Shown here: piece by piece, positions 8,677-18,575 of the stretch
Position numbering within the stretch: the first letter of the stretch is position 1
How the letters are laid out: every line of letters starts with the position of its first letter
From: Halomonas sp. 25-S5
GTDB taxonomy: Bacteria > Pseudomonadota > Gammaproteobacteria > Pseudomonadales > Halomonadaceae
Direction: 5' to 3'
Assembly (NCBI RefSeq): GCF_029889845.1
Contig: NZ_JARANV010000007.1
Span: forward strand, 87,730 to 151,729
DNA: 64,000 nt
Position numbers and translations under genes: made by a program
The notes under the pieces: generated by a model
The model's input: the letters and a program-made list of their open reading frames with translations, nothing else
Database searches by the model: none
What the model was told of the DNA's origin: nothing

Positions 8677-9435
8677 ATGGATCGCATTCTCTATACCGCC
8701 ATGAGCGGCGCCAGACAGAGCATGGAGCAGCAGTCGGTGGTGAGTCACAACCTCGCCAACGTCGATACCGCCGGCTTTCGTGCGCAGCTTCACGCCATGC
8801 GCGCCGTGCCGGTGCAGGGCGACGGCGTGCTGCCCACCCGCGTCTCGGTGGCGGCCTCTACACCGGGCGTAGATCTCTCGGCCGGCAGCATCAACCAGAC
8901 CGGGCGTGCCCTGGACGTGGCCATCGACGGGCAGGGGTGGCTCGCCGTGCAGGCACCGGACGGCGGGGAAGCCTATACCCGCCGCGGTGACCTTCAGGTG
9001 GACGGCAATGGCCTGCTGACCAGTGTCGGCCGCCCGGTGATGGGTGACGGCGGTCCCATCCAGCTGCCGCTGGGCGCGCAGGTCTCCATCGGGGCGGATG
9101 GCACCATCAGTACCATCGGCGCCGGGGAGGATCCCGATGCCTTGGTGCCGGTCGGGCGTCTCAAGCTGGTCAACCCGCCCGAGGGGGAGCTTGCACGCGG
9201 CGATGACGGGCTGTTCCGCCCCGTCGGCGGGGCGCAAGACGCGCCAGCGGCGCTGCCGGCCGATGAGAACGTGCGTCTCGCCAGCGGGGCGCTGGAGAGC
9301 AGCAACGTCAGCGCCGTGGACGCCATGGTGTCGATGATCGACGTGGCGCGCCGCTACGAGATGCAAACCAAGGTGATCAGCACGGCCGACGAGAACGCGC
9401 AGCGTGCCAACAGCCTGCTGTCGCTGCAGGGTTAA
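8677..9435 (+). CDS. flgF: Flagellar basal-body rod protein FlgF
   Basis: 252 residues, starting [20 protein letters not shown] with the rod motif [15 protein letters not shown] and C-terminal [20 protein letters not shown]. The [17 protein letters not shown] segment (around 88-104) is typical of FlgF. It is a proximal rod component, in the usual place between flgE and flgG. Confidence 0.94.
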   Translation: MDRILYTAMSGARQSMEQQSVVSHNLANVDTAGFRAQLHAMRAVPVQGDGVLPTRVSVAASTPGVDLSAGSINQTGRALDVAIDGQGWLAVQAPDGGEAYTRRGDLQVDGNGLLTSVGRPVMGDGGPIQLPLGAQVSIGADGTISTIGAGEDPDALVPVGRLKLVNPPEGELARGDDGLFRPVGGAQDAPAALPADENVRLASGALESSNVSAVDAMVSMIDVARRYEMQTKVISTADENAQRANSLLSLQG

Positions 9436-9473
9436 GCACCAGAGTCGTCACCTACTATCGAGAGGAACCCGGA

Positions 9474-10256
9474 ATGATCAAGTCACTCTGGACCGCCAAG
9501 ACAGGCCTGGAATCGCAGCAGGTCAAGCTGGATGTCATTTCCAACAACCTGGCCAACGTCAGCACCAACGGCTTCAAGCAGTCTCGCGCCGTGTTCGAGG
9601 ACCTGCTGTACCAGAACATGCGACAGCCCGGTGCCCAGAACAACATTCAGGACCGCCTGCCCTCGGGCATGCAGGTGGGAACTGGTGTGCGCCCCGTGGC
9701 CACCGAGCGGCTGCATACCCAGGGTGGGCTGGAGGCGACCGGCAATTCGCGGGATATGGCCATCAATGGCAACGGTTTCTTTCAGGTGCTGATGCCGGAT
9801 GGCTCCACCGCCTATACGCGGGACGGCAGCTTCCAGCTTAATGAAAATGGCCAGATGGTCACGGCCAACGGCTATCCGCTCGAGCCGGCGATCATCGTGC
9901 CCGACAACGCCCTCTCGGTGTCCATTGGCGAGGATGGCGTCGTGACCGTCACCGAGCCGGGTAGTAGCCAGGACAACCAGGTGGGCCAGATCACCCTGTC
10001 CACGTTCGTCAACCCGACCGGGCTCGAGAGTATGGGAGGCAACCTCTATGCCGAGACGACCTCCTCCGGGCCGCGCAACGAGTCCATGCCCGGGATGAAC
10101 GGTGCGGGTCGCCTCTTCCAGGGCTATGTGGAGACCTCCAACGTCAACGTGGTGGAGGAGATGGTCAGCATGATCCAGACCCAGCGGGCTTACGAGATCA
10201 ACAGCAAGGCGGTGCAAACCAGCGACGAAATGCTGGCGCGCCTGACCCAGCTGTAA
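9474..10256 (+). CDS. flgG: Flagellar distal rod protein FlgG
   Basis: 260 residues: [20 protein letters not shown], then the rod motif [20 protein letters not shown], and the FlgG-specific [13 protein letters not shown] segment. The C-terminus [20 protein letters not shown] is conserved. FlgG forms the distal rod that crosses the P and L rings. Length matches the family almost exactly. Confidence 0.96.
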   Translation: MIKSLWTAKTGLESQQVKLDVISNNLANVSTNGFKQSRAVFEDLLYQNMRQPGAQNNIQDRLPSGMQVGTGVRPVATERLHTQGGLEATGNSRDMAINGNGFFQVLMPDGSTAYTRDGSFQLNENGQMVTANGYPLEPAIIVPDNALSVSIGEDGVVTVTEPGSSQDNQVGQITLSTFVNPTGLESMGGNLYAETTSSGPRNESMPGMNGAGRLFQGYVETSNVNVVEEMVSMIQTQRAYEINSKAVQTSDEMLARLTQL

Positions 10257-10272
10257 CCAGGAGTGGCGCGGC

Positions 10273-10998
10273 ATGCTGGGGCAGAGAATGGTGGGGCGGA
10301 AAACTCACGGGCGGTGGCGCTGCAAAGGCGAGATTGGCGTGCGGTTACTGATGGTGACCGTGGTCCTGATGGTGCTGGGAGGTTGTGCGCAGATCCCGCG
10401 TGCCTCGGTAGTCGGTGAGCAGGAGCGTATCGAGATTGCCGACCGACCCGCACCCCGTGCCAATGGCTCTATCTATCAGGCTGAGCGAGGCTATCATCCC
10501 CTCTTCGAAGATCGCCGCCCGCGGATGGTGGGGGATATTCTGACCATTGTCCTGGACGAAGAGGTCAGTGCCAGCAAGAACAGCCAGTCCAACGCTGATC
10601 GAAGTGGTTCATCCAGTCTCGACCTGGCACAGCTGCCAGACGCCCTGGAGACGTTGGCCGAATATGGCTTCGATGTCAGTGGTGACAGCGACTTCAGCGG
10701 TGGCGGCGGGTCCGCGGCCAATAACTCCTTCACCGGCACCATCACCGTGTCGGTACTCGAGGTCATGAACAACGGCAACCTGCGGGTACGAGGCGAGAAG
10801 CAGATCGCCATCAATCAGGGAACCGAATTCATCCGTTTCTCGGGTGTGGTCAACCCACGCACCATCACGGCCCAGAACACCGTGCTCTCCACCTCGGTCG
10901 CCGATGCGCGTATCGAGTATGTCGGCGACGGCTATATCAACGAGGCGCAGCACATGGGCTGGCTGCAGCGCTTCTTCCTCAACGTCTCGCCCTTCTAG
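10273..10998 (+). CDS. flgH: Flagellar L-ring lipoprotein FlgH
   Basis: 241 residues. An AGGAG site ten bases upstream supports the ATG at 10273. The N-terminus holds a hydrophobic segment and a lipobox LGGC, with lipidated cysteine at 38, a longer n-region than usual; an internal start at 10288 would shorten it. The conserved FlgH part includes RPRMVGDILTIVLDEEVSAS, FTGTITVSVLEVMNNGNLRV and GVVNPRTI, ending MGWLQRFFLNVSPF. FlgH builds the outer-membrane L ring around the rod. Confidence 0.94.
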   Translation: MLGQRMVGRKTHGRWRCKGEIGVRLLMVTVVLMVLGGCAQIPRASVVGEQERIEIADRPAPRANGSIYQAERGYHPLFEDRRPRMVGDILTIVLDEEVSASKNSQSNADRSGSSSLDLAQLPDALETLAEYGFDVSGDSDFSGGGGSAANNSFTGTITVSVLEVMNNGNLRVRGEKQIAINQGTEFIRFSGVVNPRTITAQNTVLSTSVADARIEYVGDGYINEAQHMGWLQRFFLNVSPF

Positions 10999-11006
10999 GT
11001 GGTGGC

Positions 11007-12134
11007 ATGATGCGTGTTGAACGTTTGGCGAGAAATCCTTTCGTGCGGCTCCTGCTGTTGGCCATGGTCGCGCTGATGACCCTGCCGGCCCACGCCGAGC
11101 GGATCCGCGAACTGGCGTCGTTCAGTGGTGTGAGAGACAACGTGCTGGTGGGCTACGGGCTGGTGGTCGGCTTGGACAACTCGGGTGATCAGACGACACA
11201 GGCGCCGTTCACCGGCCAGAGCCTGTCCAACATGCTCTCGCAGCTGGGCATCACCGTGCCGCCAGGGACCAATATGCAGCTGCGCAACGTGGCAGCCGTG
11301 ATGGTCACTGCTGACCTGCCCCCATTCTCGCGTCCCGGTCAGCGTCTCGACGTGACCGTCTCCTCCGTGGGCAATGCCCGCAGCCTGCGCGGCGGCACGC
11401 TGTTGATGACGCCGCTCAAGGGGGCCGATGGCGATACCTACGCCATCGCCCAGGGGAATCTGTTGATTGGCGGGGCCGGGGGCCAAGCCGGTGGCAGCAG
11501 CATCCAGATCAACCAGCAGGCCAGCGGTCGTATTGCTGGTGGGGCCATGGTCGAACGCGAAGTGCCCCTCGATCTGGGTGCCAACGGCGGAGTGCTCGAA
11601 CTTGCGCTCAACGAAGCGGATTTCGGAACAGCCCAACGTGTGGTGAGCGCGATCAATGCCGAGTTCGCTCGCCCGGTAGCGGCGGCCCGCAATGGTCGGG
11701 TCATCGCCCTTGACGGCCCGCAGAATGCCAACTCGCGCGTCAACTTCATGGCGCGTGTCGAGAACGTTCAGGTCACGCCCGCCGAGGCTCCCGCCCGGGT
11801 GGTGCTCAACTCACGCACCGGCTCCATCGTGCTCAATGGCAACGTGAGGCTGCGCCAGGCGGCCGTGGCCCACGGCAACCTCTCGATTGTCATCGATACC
11901 GATGTGGGCGTCAGCCAGCCGAATCCCTTCGGGGGTGGCGAGACCGTGGTGGTTCAGGACACCGAGATCAGCGTCGAGCAGCAGCCCGGTACTCTCAAGG
12001 TCGTGGAGGGCGCGGACCTGCTGGAAGTGGTGGATGCGTTGAACTCCTTGGGGGCAACGCCCGCCGACCTGATGTCGATTCTCGAGGCGCTCAAGGCTGC
12101 GGGATCGCTGCGTGCCGAGCTGGAGATCATCTGA
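11007..12134 (+). CDS. flgI: Flagellar P-ring protein FlgI
   Basis: 375 residues with a cleavable signal peptide (LLLLAMVALMTLPAHA before ERIREL). Conserved stretches: GVRDNVLVGYGLVVGLDNSG; TNMQLRNVAAVMVTADLP; RPGQRLDVTVSSVGNA; RTGSIVLNGNVRL; C-terminal LNSLGATPADLMSILEALKA. FlgI makes the periplasmic P ring with help from FlgA. The start has two consecutive ATG codons; either could serve. Confidence 0.96.
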   Translation: MMRVERLARNPFVRLLLLAMVALMTLPAHAERIRELASFSGVRDNVLVGYGLVVGLDNSGDQTTQAPFTGQSLSNMLSQLGITVPPGTNMQLRNVAAVMVTADLPPFSRPGQRLDVTVSSVGNARSLRGGTLLMTPLKGADGDTYAIAQGNLLIGGAGGQAGGSSIQINQQASGRIAGGAMVEREVPLDLGANGGVLELALNEADFGTAQRVVSAINAEFARPVAAARNGRVIALDGPQNANSRVNFMARVENVQVTPAEAPARVVLNSRTGSIVLNGNVRLRQAAVAHGNLSIVIDTDVGVSQPNPFGGGETVVVQDTEISVEQQPGTLKVVEGADLLEVVDALNSLGATPADLMSILEALKAAGSLRAELEII

Positions 12135-12135
12135 C

Positions 12136-13179
12136 ATGAGCCTGGGAAGCAACATCGACGGCCAGTTCGCGCTGGATATGCAGGGCCTGCAGCGGCTCAA
12201 GCATACGGCCCGGCAGGATCCTGCCGATGGGGCCGGGGAGGCCGCCAAGCAGTTCGAGGCACTGTTCATCCAGATGATGATGAAGAGCATGCGTGATGCC
12301 ATACCGACCTCGGGTCTCATCGACAGCAAGCAGACCGACTTCTACCAGTCGCTGCTTGACCAACAGTGGTCACAGACCCTGGCAAGTCGCGGTATCGGCC
12401 TGGCCGACAAGCTGGTCGCGGAGTTGGAAGGGCGCGGGTTTGTTCCTCCTGAAGCAGACAGCAGGGCCGCTGATATCGAGTCACTGGTGGCCGGTATACC
12501 CCGGGGCACCCCCAGGGTGCTGACGGATGCCATCCAGCCCGAGGCAGCGGATGACAAGGTGACGATGCCGGAGCAGTTCCTCGACGAACTGATGGCGATC
12601 CCCGTCGCGGCATCGAAGGGCGGTGAGGCTAGGTATTCACCGCAGGTGGCACGTGACGAGTTGCCCGTTCACGTGCGGAACTTCCTCGAGCACCTGGAAG
12701 CGCCGGCCCAGGCAGCCAGCCGAGCCACCGGCGTGCCGGCCGAGCTGATCCTGGCCCAGGCGGCCCTGGAGACCGGCTGGGGGCGGCATGAGATTCCCAC
12801 CCGTGACGGGGGCAACAGCCACAACCTGTTCGGCATCAAGGCCGGTAGCCGCTGGCAGGGCGAGACCACCGAGATCACCACGCATGAGGTGATCGGCGGC
12901 CAGCGGCAGCGCGGTCGTGACGACTTTCGAGTCTATGACTCCTTCGAAGAAGCCTTTACCGACTACGCAAGGCTGATCGGCGATAACCCCCGTTATGCCT
13001 CGGTGACCCATGCGGCTAGCGCCGAGCAGGCGGCCCGCGCACTGCAGCAGGGCGGTTATGCGACCGATCCGGCCTATGCCGACAAGTTGATTGCCGTGAT
13101 GGACACCATGGGGCCGCTGGTCGGTAGCACGACCCTGGCGAGCAGCAGTGCCCTATCCGGATTCACCGCTGCGTTCTGA
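12136..13179 (+). CDS. flgJ: FlgJ: rod-scaffold and peptidoglycan hydrolase
   Basis: 347 residues from the ATG at 12136, one base after the flgI stop; an earlier in-frame ATG lies inside flgI. Residues 1-100 are the rod-capping domain (AKQFEALFIQMMMKSMRDAI). Residues about 185-340 are a glucosaminidase domain with the catalytic-region motif LILAQAALETGWGRHEI and NSHNLFGIKAG. This dual-domain form, usual in gammaproteobacteria, lets the growing rod pass through the cell wall. The linker between the domains is acidic and poorly conserved. Last gene of the flgB operon. Confidence 0.95.
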   Translation: MSLGSNIDGQFALDMQGLQRLKHTARQDPADGAGEAAKQFEALFIQMMMKSMRDAIPTSGLIDSKQTDFYQSLLDQQWSQTLASRGIGLADKLVAELEGRGFVPPEADSRAADIESLVAGIPRGTPRVLTDAIQPEAADDKVTMPEQFLDELMAIPVAASKGGEARYSPQVARDELPVHVRNFLEHLEAPAQAASRATGVPAELILAQAALETGWGRHEIPTRDGGNSHNLFGIKAGSRWQGETTEITTHEVIGGQRQRGRDDFRVYDSFEEAFTDYARLIGDNPRYASVTHAASAEQAARALQQGGYATDPAYADKLIAVMDTMGPLVGSTTLASSSALSGFTAAF

Positions 13180-13187
13180 ACCAGCTC

Positions 13188-13214
13188 TCAAGATTGTCGC
13201 CGCAGAGCCGATAA
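13188..13214 (+). promoter_or_regulatory. Sigma-28 promoter of flgKL
   Basis: TCAAGATT, 11 bases, then a perfect GCCGATAA. The -10 is consensus and the spacer exact; the -35 matches six of eight. It begins nine bases after the flgJ stop and ends 30 bases before the flgK ATG, so flgKL can be expressed late, independently of the flgB operon. Confidence 0.72.
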
Positions 13215-13244
13215 CGTTCTTGTCGGCTTAAGGAAAACACGCCA

Positions 13245-14885
13245 ATGAGCATCTTCTCGACTGGACTGAGTGGTCTCAACGCGGCACAGAACGCCCTGAG
13301 CACCACCAGCAATAACATCAGCAACGTCTATACGCCGGGCTATAACCGCGAGGTGACCCTCCTCGGCGAAAGTCGTGCCGACGGTGGCGTCCAGGTCAAT
13401 GACATCCAGCGCCAGTTCAACCAGTACGTGGCCTCGCAGCTCGATGCCGCGACCAGCAAGTCCAGTGCCCTGGAGGCCTATGGCAACCAGGTGGACCAGA
13501 TCGATAGCCTGCTGGCGGATCGTGACGCCGGCCTGGCCCCCTTGATGCAGAACTTCTTTTCTTCCCTGGAGGATCTGGCCAGTGCCCCCTCGGATCCGGC
13601 GGCTCGACAAGGGGTTCTCGGCACGGTCGATACCCTGAGTGCCCAGTTTCGCTCTTTCGATGGCTACCTGCAGGACATGCAGGAAGGTATCAATGGCCAG
13701 ATTGCCGACGAGGTCACCCAGATCAACAACACCACCGAGCAGCTGGCCGGCATCAACCGGGAGATCGCCCTGGCCCGGGCGCGGACCGGCGAGGCCCCCA
13801 ATGGCCTGCTCAACCAGCGCGATCGACTGGTCAACGAGCTGAGCGAGCGTATGGATGTTCGTCTCAACATCCAGGATGGCAAGACCTACAACATCAGCCT
13901 GCCCAGCGGCCAGCCGCTGGTAGCCGGCACCAATCACTACACCCTGGAGGCGATGGCCTCACCCGCTGACCCCCAGCGCACCGTGCTGGGCTATAAGGAC
14001 TCCGGCGGTAATTTGGTGGCACTGACTGAGGATACCGTGACGGGCGGTACCCTCGGTGGACTGATGGACTTCCGCGCCGAGACCCTGGACAAGTCCCAGA
14101 ACCAGATCGGCCAACTGGCCGTTTCGCTGGCGGCCGGCGTCAATGCCCAGCATCGGCTGGGTACTGACCTGGACGGCGATCCGGGTGGGGCGCTCTTCAC
14201 ATTTGGCGAGCCTCAGGTCTACTCCAACGCTCGTAATAGCGGCAATGCCACAGCGACCGCCAACTTCGATGACGCCAATCTCAATAACCTGAGGGCAACG
14301 GATTACACCGTGCGTGTCACGGATAGTGCCAGTACGCCTCCCACCTTCGAGGTGACACGCAAGGACAGCGGTGAAACGGTTGCGACCAGTTTCGACGTTT
14401 CCAGTCAAACGTTGAGCGTTGGTGGCCTACAGGTGGCATTCCAGGATCTGAATACTGCCCTGCAGGGCGACCGCTTCGAGGTGCAACCCGTAAGGCGTGG
14501 TGCAGCCAATATGGAAAGCGCCATCCGCGATCTGGACAAGATCGCCGCCGCGAGTAGCTCAGGCGGTACCGGAAACAACGAGAACGCCCTGCGTATGCAA
14601 GAGTTGCAGGAGCAGTCACTGGTGGGTGGCAGCGCCTCATTCAGTGGCGCCTACGGCGCCATGGTCAGCGACGTGGGCAACCGCACCAATATCGTCCAGG
14701 TCAATCTCGATGCTCAGCAGGGCCTGACCGACCAGCTCAAGGCCGTGCAGCAGTCCGAGTCCGGCGTGAACCTGGACGAGGAGGCCGCCAACCTGATTCG
14801 CTACCAGCAGTTCTACCAGGCGAATGCAAGGGTGATCGAGACGGGCCGGACCGTCATCGACACCATCCTTGGCCTGCGCAACTGA
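13245..14885 (+). CDS. flgK: Hook-filament junction protein FlgK
   Basis: 546 residues. The N-terminus MSIFSTGLSGLNAAQNALST with SNNISNVYTPGYNREV and the C-terminal SGVNLDEEAANLIRYQQFYQ with ANARVIETGRTVIDTIL are diagnostic of HAP1. The central domain is variable. FlgK joins hook to filament with FlgL; its export chaperone FlgN is encoded at 4085-4534. A sigma-28 box lies just upstream. Confidence 0.95.
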   Translation: MSIFSTGLSGLNAAQNALSTTSNNISNVYTPGYNREVTLLGESRADGGVQVNDIQRQFNQYVASQLDAATSKSSALEAYGNQVDQIDSLLADRDAGLAPLMQNFFSSLEDLASAPSDPAARQGVLGTVDTLSAQFRSFDGYLQDMQEGINGQIADEVTQINNTTEQLAGINREIALARARTGEAPNGLLNQRDRLVNELSERMDVRLNIQDGKTYNISLPSGQPLVAGTNHYTLEAMASPADPQRTVLGYKDSGGNLVALTEDTVTGGTLGGLMDFRAETLDKSQNQIGQLAVSLAAGVNAQHRLGTDLDGDPGGALFTFGEPQVYSNARNSGNATATANFDDANLNNLRATDYTVRVTDSASTPPTFEVTRKDSGETVATSFDVSSQTLSVGGLQVAFQDLNTALQGDRFEVQPVRRGAANMESAIRDLDKIAAASSSGGTGNNENALRMQELQEQSLVGGSASFSGAYGAMVSDVGNRTNIVQVNLDAQQGLTDQLKAVQQSESGVNLDEEAANLIRYQQFYQANARVIETGRTVIDTILGLRN

Positions 14886-14903
14886 TTCCAGGAGAGCCCC
14901 TAG

Positions 14904-16121
14904 ATGCGTATCAGCAGCGTCACCATGTTCGAGCAGAGCGTCTCGTCCATGAATCGTCAGCAGGGCGAGTTTCTCAAGGTCAGCCAGCAGATTGCGAGTG
15001 GTCGCCGGGTAGTCAATCCCTCCGACGACCCCCAGGCGGCCTCTCGCGCCGTAGGCGTCGACCAGGCCCGGGCGGTCACCCAGCAGTATGCCGACTCACG
15101 GGTCAGCGCGCGTAACTCTCTTGCTCAAGGCGAGAGTGTGCTCAACAGCGTGAGTGATGCCATCACCAGTGCCAAGACCCTCCTGGTTCAGGCCGCAAGC
15201 GATACCTTGAGCGACGTGGATCGCCAGTCGGTAGCCTCAGAACTTCGCGGTATCTACGAGACGGTGCTCGGCCAGGCTAACGCCACCGATGGCAACGGCC
15301 GCTATCTCTTCGGCGGCTATCAGGACAGTTCGGCCCCCTTCGTACGTGCCAATGATGGCATCGACTACGTCGGAGACAGCAACACCCGCGAGCAGCGCAT
15401 CGACGCTTCACGGTTGATGAAGGTCAGCGACAATGGCAAGACCATCTTTCAAAGCGTGCCCAGCGGTGCCGGCTATGTGGCCGAGGCGGACCCTGGCAAT
15501 GCCGGCAGCGTCACCTTCTCCGGCCCACAGGTGATCGACAACGAGGACGCCGACTACGGGGAGGCGTTTCGTGTCATCTTTACCAGCGATACGGACTATG
15601 ACATCGAAAAGAAAAACTCGACTGGCGGCTGGGACGCGCTGACTAGCGGCAACCCATACAACGGAGAGTCCGGCATCGTGGAAATCGGCGGTCTGCGTCT
15701 CGAGCTCAAGGGCGAGGCCGTTACTGGCGATAGGGTCGAATTCGCCCCGGCTGACGAGATGAACACCGATCTCTTCAGGTCCTTCGAGAAGGCCCTGGGG
15801 GTGCTGGAGAGTCCCGCCGAGACGGAGGGGGAAAAGGCCGCGCTGCGCAACACCCTCAATACGGCGATGCGCGAGTTCGATAACAGTCTGGATAACGTCC
15901 TGACCACTCGAGCTTCCGTCGGGGCGCGCCTCAACGAGCTGGACGTGGTCGACAGCGTGGGTGGCAACCGCATGCTCAATTACGAGCAGACGCTCTCTGA
16001 TCTGGTCGACCTCGACTACGCCCAGGCGATCTCCGATTACAGCCTGCGCCAAGTGGGCCTCCAGGCGTCCCAGAAGACCTTTGCCGACATGAAGGGCATG
16101 TCACTCTTCAACTATCTTTGA
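14904..16121 (+). CDS. flgL: Hook-filament junction protein FlgL
   Basis: 405 residues, 18 bases after flgK. Flagellin-like ends: MRISSVTMFEQSVSSMNRQQ, QIASGRRVVNPSDDPQAASR and C-terminal LSDLVDLDYAQAISDYSLRQ. The central part is longer than in short FlgL proteins but similar to other HAP3 of about 400 residues. The stop codon lies inside a 29-base sequence that is repeated exactly once immediately downstream. Confidence 0.94.
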   Translation: MRISSVTMFEQSVSSMNRQQGEFLKVSQQIASGRRVVNPSDDPQAASRAVGVDQARAVTQQYADSRVSARNSLAQGESVLNSVSDAITSAKTLLVQAASDTLSDVDRQSVASELRGIYETVLGQANATDGNGRYLFGGYQDSSAPFVRANDGIDYVGDSNTREQRIDASRLMKVSDNGKTIFQSVPSGAGYVAEADPGNAGSVTFSGPQVIDNEDADYGEAFRVIFTSDTDYDIEKKNSTGGWDALTSGNPYNGESGIVEIGGLRLELKGEAVTGDRVEFAPADEMNTDLFRSFEKALGVLESPAETEGEKAALRNTLNTAMREFDNSLDNVLTTRASVGARLNELDVVDSVGGNRMLNYEQTLSDLVDLDYAQAISDYSLRQVGLQASQKTFADMKGMSLFNYL

Positions 16122-16170
16122 TAACAGGTCTCTGACATTCGTATCTTTGATAACAGGTCTCTGACATTCG
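16113..16170. repeat. 29-base exact tandem duplication over the flgL stop codon
   Basis: Bases 16113-16141 are repeated exactly at 16142-16170. The unit includes the last two sense codons and TGA stop of flgL plus 20 following bases. The second copy is non-coding. It looks like a recent replication-slippage duplication, placed just before the terminators that separate flgL from fliR. Confidence 0.9.
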
Positions 16171-16179
16171 GTCCCTGAT

Positions 16180-16216
16180 GACCATGGTGCCGGGCCTAGC
16201 TCAGCCATGGTCTTTT
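16180..16216 (+). terminator. Terminator-like hairpin after flgL
   Basis: Perfect 8-base arms GACCATGG (16180-16187) and CCATGGTC (16205-16212) enclose a 17-base loop and are followed by TTTT on the plus strand. It is suited to end flgKL transcription. Confidence 0.6.
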
Positions 16217-16254
16217 ACCGCTTCGGTGCCTTTCATGGCCGGGGCGGTTTTTTT
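16217..16254 (+). terminator. Second terminator between flgL and fliR
   Basis: Arms ACCGCTTCGG and CCGGGGCGGT (with G-U pairs) enclose about 12 bases and are followed by a run of seven T on the plus strand. The run abuts the fliR stop codon on the opposite strand. Two consecutive hairpins here separate the convergent flgKL and fliF-R units. Confidence 0.65.
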
Positions 16255-17053
16255 AATTCGCTATCGGCAGCGGTGCCAAGATCTCCAGCAGGTTCTGCAG
16301 GAAGGCCAACCCCTGGCTGAACAGTCGCTCCAGGAAGCTTGCCAGGTCGGTCATCAGGACCATCAGCAGGGTCAGGCCGACGGTCAGCGATGTCGGGAAG
16401 CCGATATTGAAGACCGTCAGCTGGGGCGCTGAGCGGTTGAGGATACCCAGTGACAGGTTGATGATCAGTAGCGATGCCACCAGTGGCAAGGCAAGCAGCA
16501 TGCCCGCCGTATAGATGGTGCCGCCGTAGCGGGCCAGCATGATGAAGGCGTCTGGATTGAAACGGCCGATTCCGATTGGCAACGTCTGGAAGCTGGTGAC
16601 CAGAACTTCCAGCACCATCAGATGGCCATTGAAGGCCAGGAACATCAGCAGCGTGACCATGTAGAGGATGCGTGACAGCACCACCATGTTGGTACCGCTG
16701 GAGGGATCAAAGAAGGTGGCGAAGGCCAGGCCCATCTGCAGCCCGATGAAATCGCCTGAGGCCTGCACCACGGCCAGCATCACCCTGACCGTCAGGCCCA
16801 TGGCGGCGCCGATCAGCAGTTGCTCGACCAGGATGCCGAATCCCGCCCAGGAGAAAAGCGGCACCTCCGGCATGGGCGGCAGTACCGGGGCGATCACCAC
16901 CGCCACGGCGCCGGCCAGGGCCAGCTTGGCCTGGCGCGGTATGCTGGAATGGCCCCACAGCGGAGCGCTGAGCATCAACGCCGTGATCCGTGCGAAGGGC
17001 CACAGGAAGGCAACCAGCCAGCCATGGAGCTGGTCAAAGGTGACCTCGACCAT
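16253..17053 (-). CDS. fliR: Flagellar export apparatus membrane protein FliR
   Basis: 266 residues, almost entirely membrane-embedded with about six hydrophobic segments. It begins MVEVTFDQLHGWLVAFLWPF and carries the family stretches QMGLAFATFFDPSSGTNMVV and INLSLGILNRSAPQLTVFNI. FliR forms the core of the export gate with FliP and FliQ. Last gene of the fliF-fliR unit; flhB is not next to it in this window. Confidence 0.94.
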   Translation of the reverse strand: MVEVTFDQLHGWLVAFLWPFARITALMLSAPLWGHSSIPRQAKLALAGAVAVVIAPVLPPMPEVPLFSWAGFGILVEQLLIGAAMGLTVRVMLAVVQASGDFIGLQMGLAFATFFDPSSGTNMVVLSRILYMVTLLMFLAFNGHLMVLEVLVTSFQTLPIGIGRFNPDAFIMLARYGGTIYTAGMLLALPLVASLLIINLSLGILNRSAPQLTVFNIGFPTSLTVGLTLLMVLMTDLASFLERLFSQGLAFLQNLLEILAPLPIAN

Positions 17054-17087
17054 CAGCGGGCGCTGCTCTTCACAAGCTCATTGGGAG

Positions 17088-17357
17088 TCACGAGATCATC
17101 GAGGGGATGTTGGTGAACAGCTCGATGGTGAAGTTCGTGATTAGCTTGAGCAGCCAGGGCCCGGCCAGCACCAGCACGGTGAACACGGCGAGGATCTTGG
17201 GGATGAACGAGAGGGTCATCTCGTTGATCTGGGTGGCCGCCTGGAACAGGCTGACCAGCAGGCCGGTGGCCAGGGCGGTCAGTAGCAGGGGGCCCGCCAG
17301 CAGCAGCGTGACACGCATGCCCTGGTAGGCAATGTTCATTACCTCTTCCGGTGTCAT
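17088..17357 (-). CDS. fliQ: Flagellar export apparatus protein FliQ
   Basis: 89 residues with two membrane helices: MTPEEVMNIAYQGMRVTLLL, then ATGLLVSLFQAATQINEMTL, then FIPKILAVFTVLVLAGPWLL. Length and both motifs are standard for FliQ, which joins FliP and FliR in the export gate. Confidence 0.95.
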   Translation of the reverse strand: MTPEEVMNIAYQGMRVTLLLAGPLLLTALATGLLVSLFQAATQINEMTLSFIPKILAVFTVLVLAGPWLLKLITNFTIELFTNIPSMIS

Positions 17358-17379
17358 GTTGGCCTCCTCGGGCGTGCGT

Positions 17380-18138
17380 TCACAGGTAGAAGCTTTCCGC
17401 CAGCGACCCGATGATCAGCTGCCAGCCGTCCACCAGCACGAACAGCATCAGCTTGAAGGGCAGCGAGATGGTGATCGGAGGCACCATCATCATCCCCAAT
17501 GACATCAGTACGCTGGCCACCACCAGGTCGATGATCAGGAAGGGGATGAAGATGGTGAACCCGATCTGGAACGCTGTCTTCAGTTCGCTGGTGACGAAGG
17601 AGGGCACCAGCACCCTCATCGGCACGTCTTCAGGCCCCTGAAGCTCTCCGATATCGGCGAGGCGGGCGAACATCGCCAGGTCGGGTTCGCGGGTCTGGGC
17701 CAGCATGAATTCCCGGAAGGGGCCCTGGGCCAGCTGCAGAAACTCATCGAAGTTGATGTCGTCATTGGAGAGCGGTGCCCAGGCCAGTTCGTGCACCTGA
17801 CTCAGCACCGGCGCCATGATGAACAGGGTGAGGAAGAGGGCCAGCCCCAGTAGCACCTGGTTGGGTGGGGTAGCCTGCGTGCCCATGGCCGTTCTCAGTA
17901 AGCTCAACACGATGATGATGCGCGTGAAGCAGGTCATCATCAGCAGCACGGCAGGCAGGAAGGCCAGTGAGCTGAGCAGCAGGAGCGTCTGCAGCGATAG
18001 CGACCACTGCTGTCCCCCATCGTCCAGGGGGCGGCTGACGATACCGGGGATCTGCTGGGCCAGGGCCAGTTCGGGCAACGTCAACAGGACCGCCAGGGCC
18101 AGCGTATAAAGCACATGTTTGGCCGCGACTTGCCTCAC
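17380..18138 (-). CDS. fliP: Flagellar export apparatus protein FliP
   Basis: 252 residues with a cleavable signal peptide ending LALA-QQIPG. Conserved: [14 protein letters not shown] segment ([20 protein letters not shown]), [20 protein letters not shown], and C-terminal [20 protein letters not shown] followed by [15 protein letters not shown]. FliP pentamers form the export channel. It overlaps fliO by four bases. Confidence 0.95.
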   Translation of the reverse strand: MRQVAAKHVLYTLALAVLLTLPELALAQQIPGIVSRPLDDGGQQWSLSLQTLLLLSSLAFLPAVLLMMTCFTRIIIVLSLLRTAMGTQATPPNQVLLGLALFLTLFIMAPVLSQVHELAWAPLSNDDINFDEFLQLAQGPFREFMLAQTREPDLAMFARLADIGELQGPEDVPMRVLVPSFVTSELKTAFQIGFTIFIPFLIIDLVVASVLMSLGMMMVPPITISLPFKLMLFVLVDGWQLIIGSLAESFYL

Positions 18139-18575
18139 GCCTTCCCCCGTCGTCCCAGGCCGGCATTGTGTCGGACGGCCTTGGCGAAGCGCGTCCCGAA
18201 GGCGTCTCCTGCATCAAATCCCGGTCCGCCAGAGGTGACGGATTCCCGATGCTCGTCCGGGGCCGGCATGTCATGCAGTTTGTTGACCTGGCCACCGCCG
18301 ACACCGAGTACCAGCCAGGTGTTTTCCACCTCGACAATCACGACGCGTTCCTTGGTACCCACCGCCGTGCTGCCGACGACTCGAAGGTGGCGGCCATGGC
18401 GCTGGTGGGGGAGTCCCCAGCGGCGTAGCACGGCGGCAGCCACCAGGATAATGACCAGTATCAGTCCCAGCGCAGCAGCGGTCTTGCCAAGCGTGGCCAT
18501 GCCGATCAAGGCCTCTCCACCAGTTACGGCCGCATCCAGGCCCGCCTGGGGCTCATCGGGTATTGCCGCGGTCAT
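18135..18575 (-). CDS. fliO: Flagellar biosynthesis protein FliO
   Basis: 146 residues with one membrane segment (about 31-50, [20 protein letters not shown]) and a short cytoplasmic domain carrying the family pattern [20 protein letters not shown] and [14 protein letters not shown]. FliO assists assembly of the FliP ring. Its start overlaps the fliN stop by four bases and its end overlaps fliP by four, so expression is tightly coupled. Confidence 0.9.
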   Translation of the reverse strand: MTAAIPDEPQAGLDAAVTGGEALIGMATLGKTAAALGLILVIILVAAAVLRRWGLPHQRHGRHLRVVGSTAVGTKERVVIVEVENTWLVLGVGGGQVNKLHDMPAPDEHRESVTSGGPGFDAGDAFGTRFAKAVRHNAGLGRRGKA

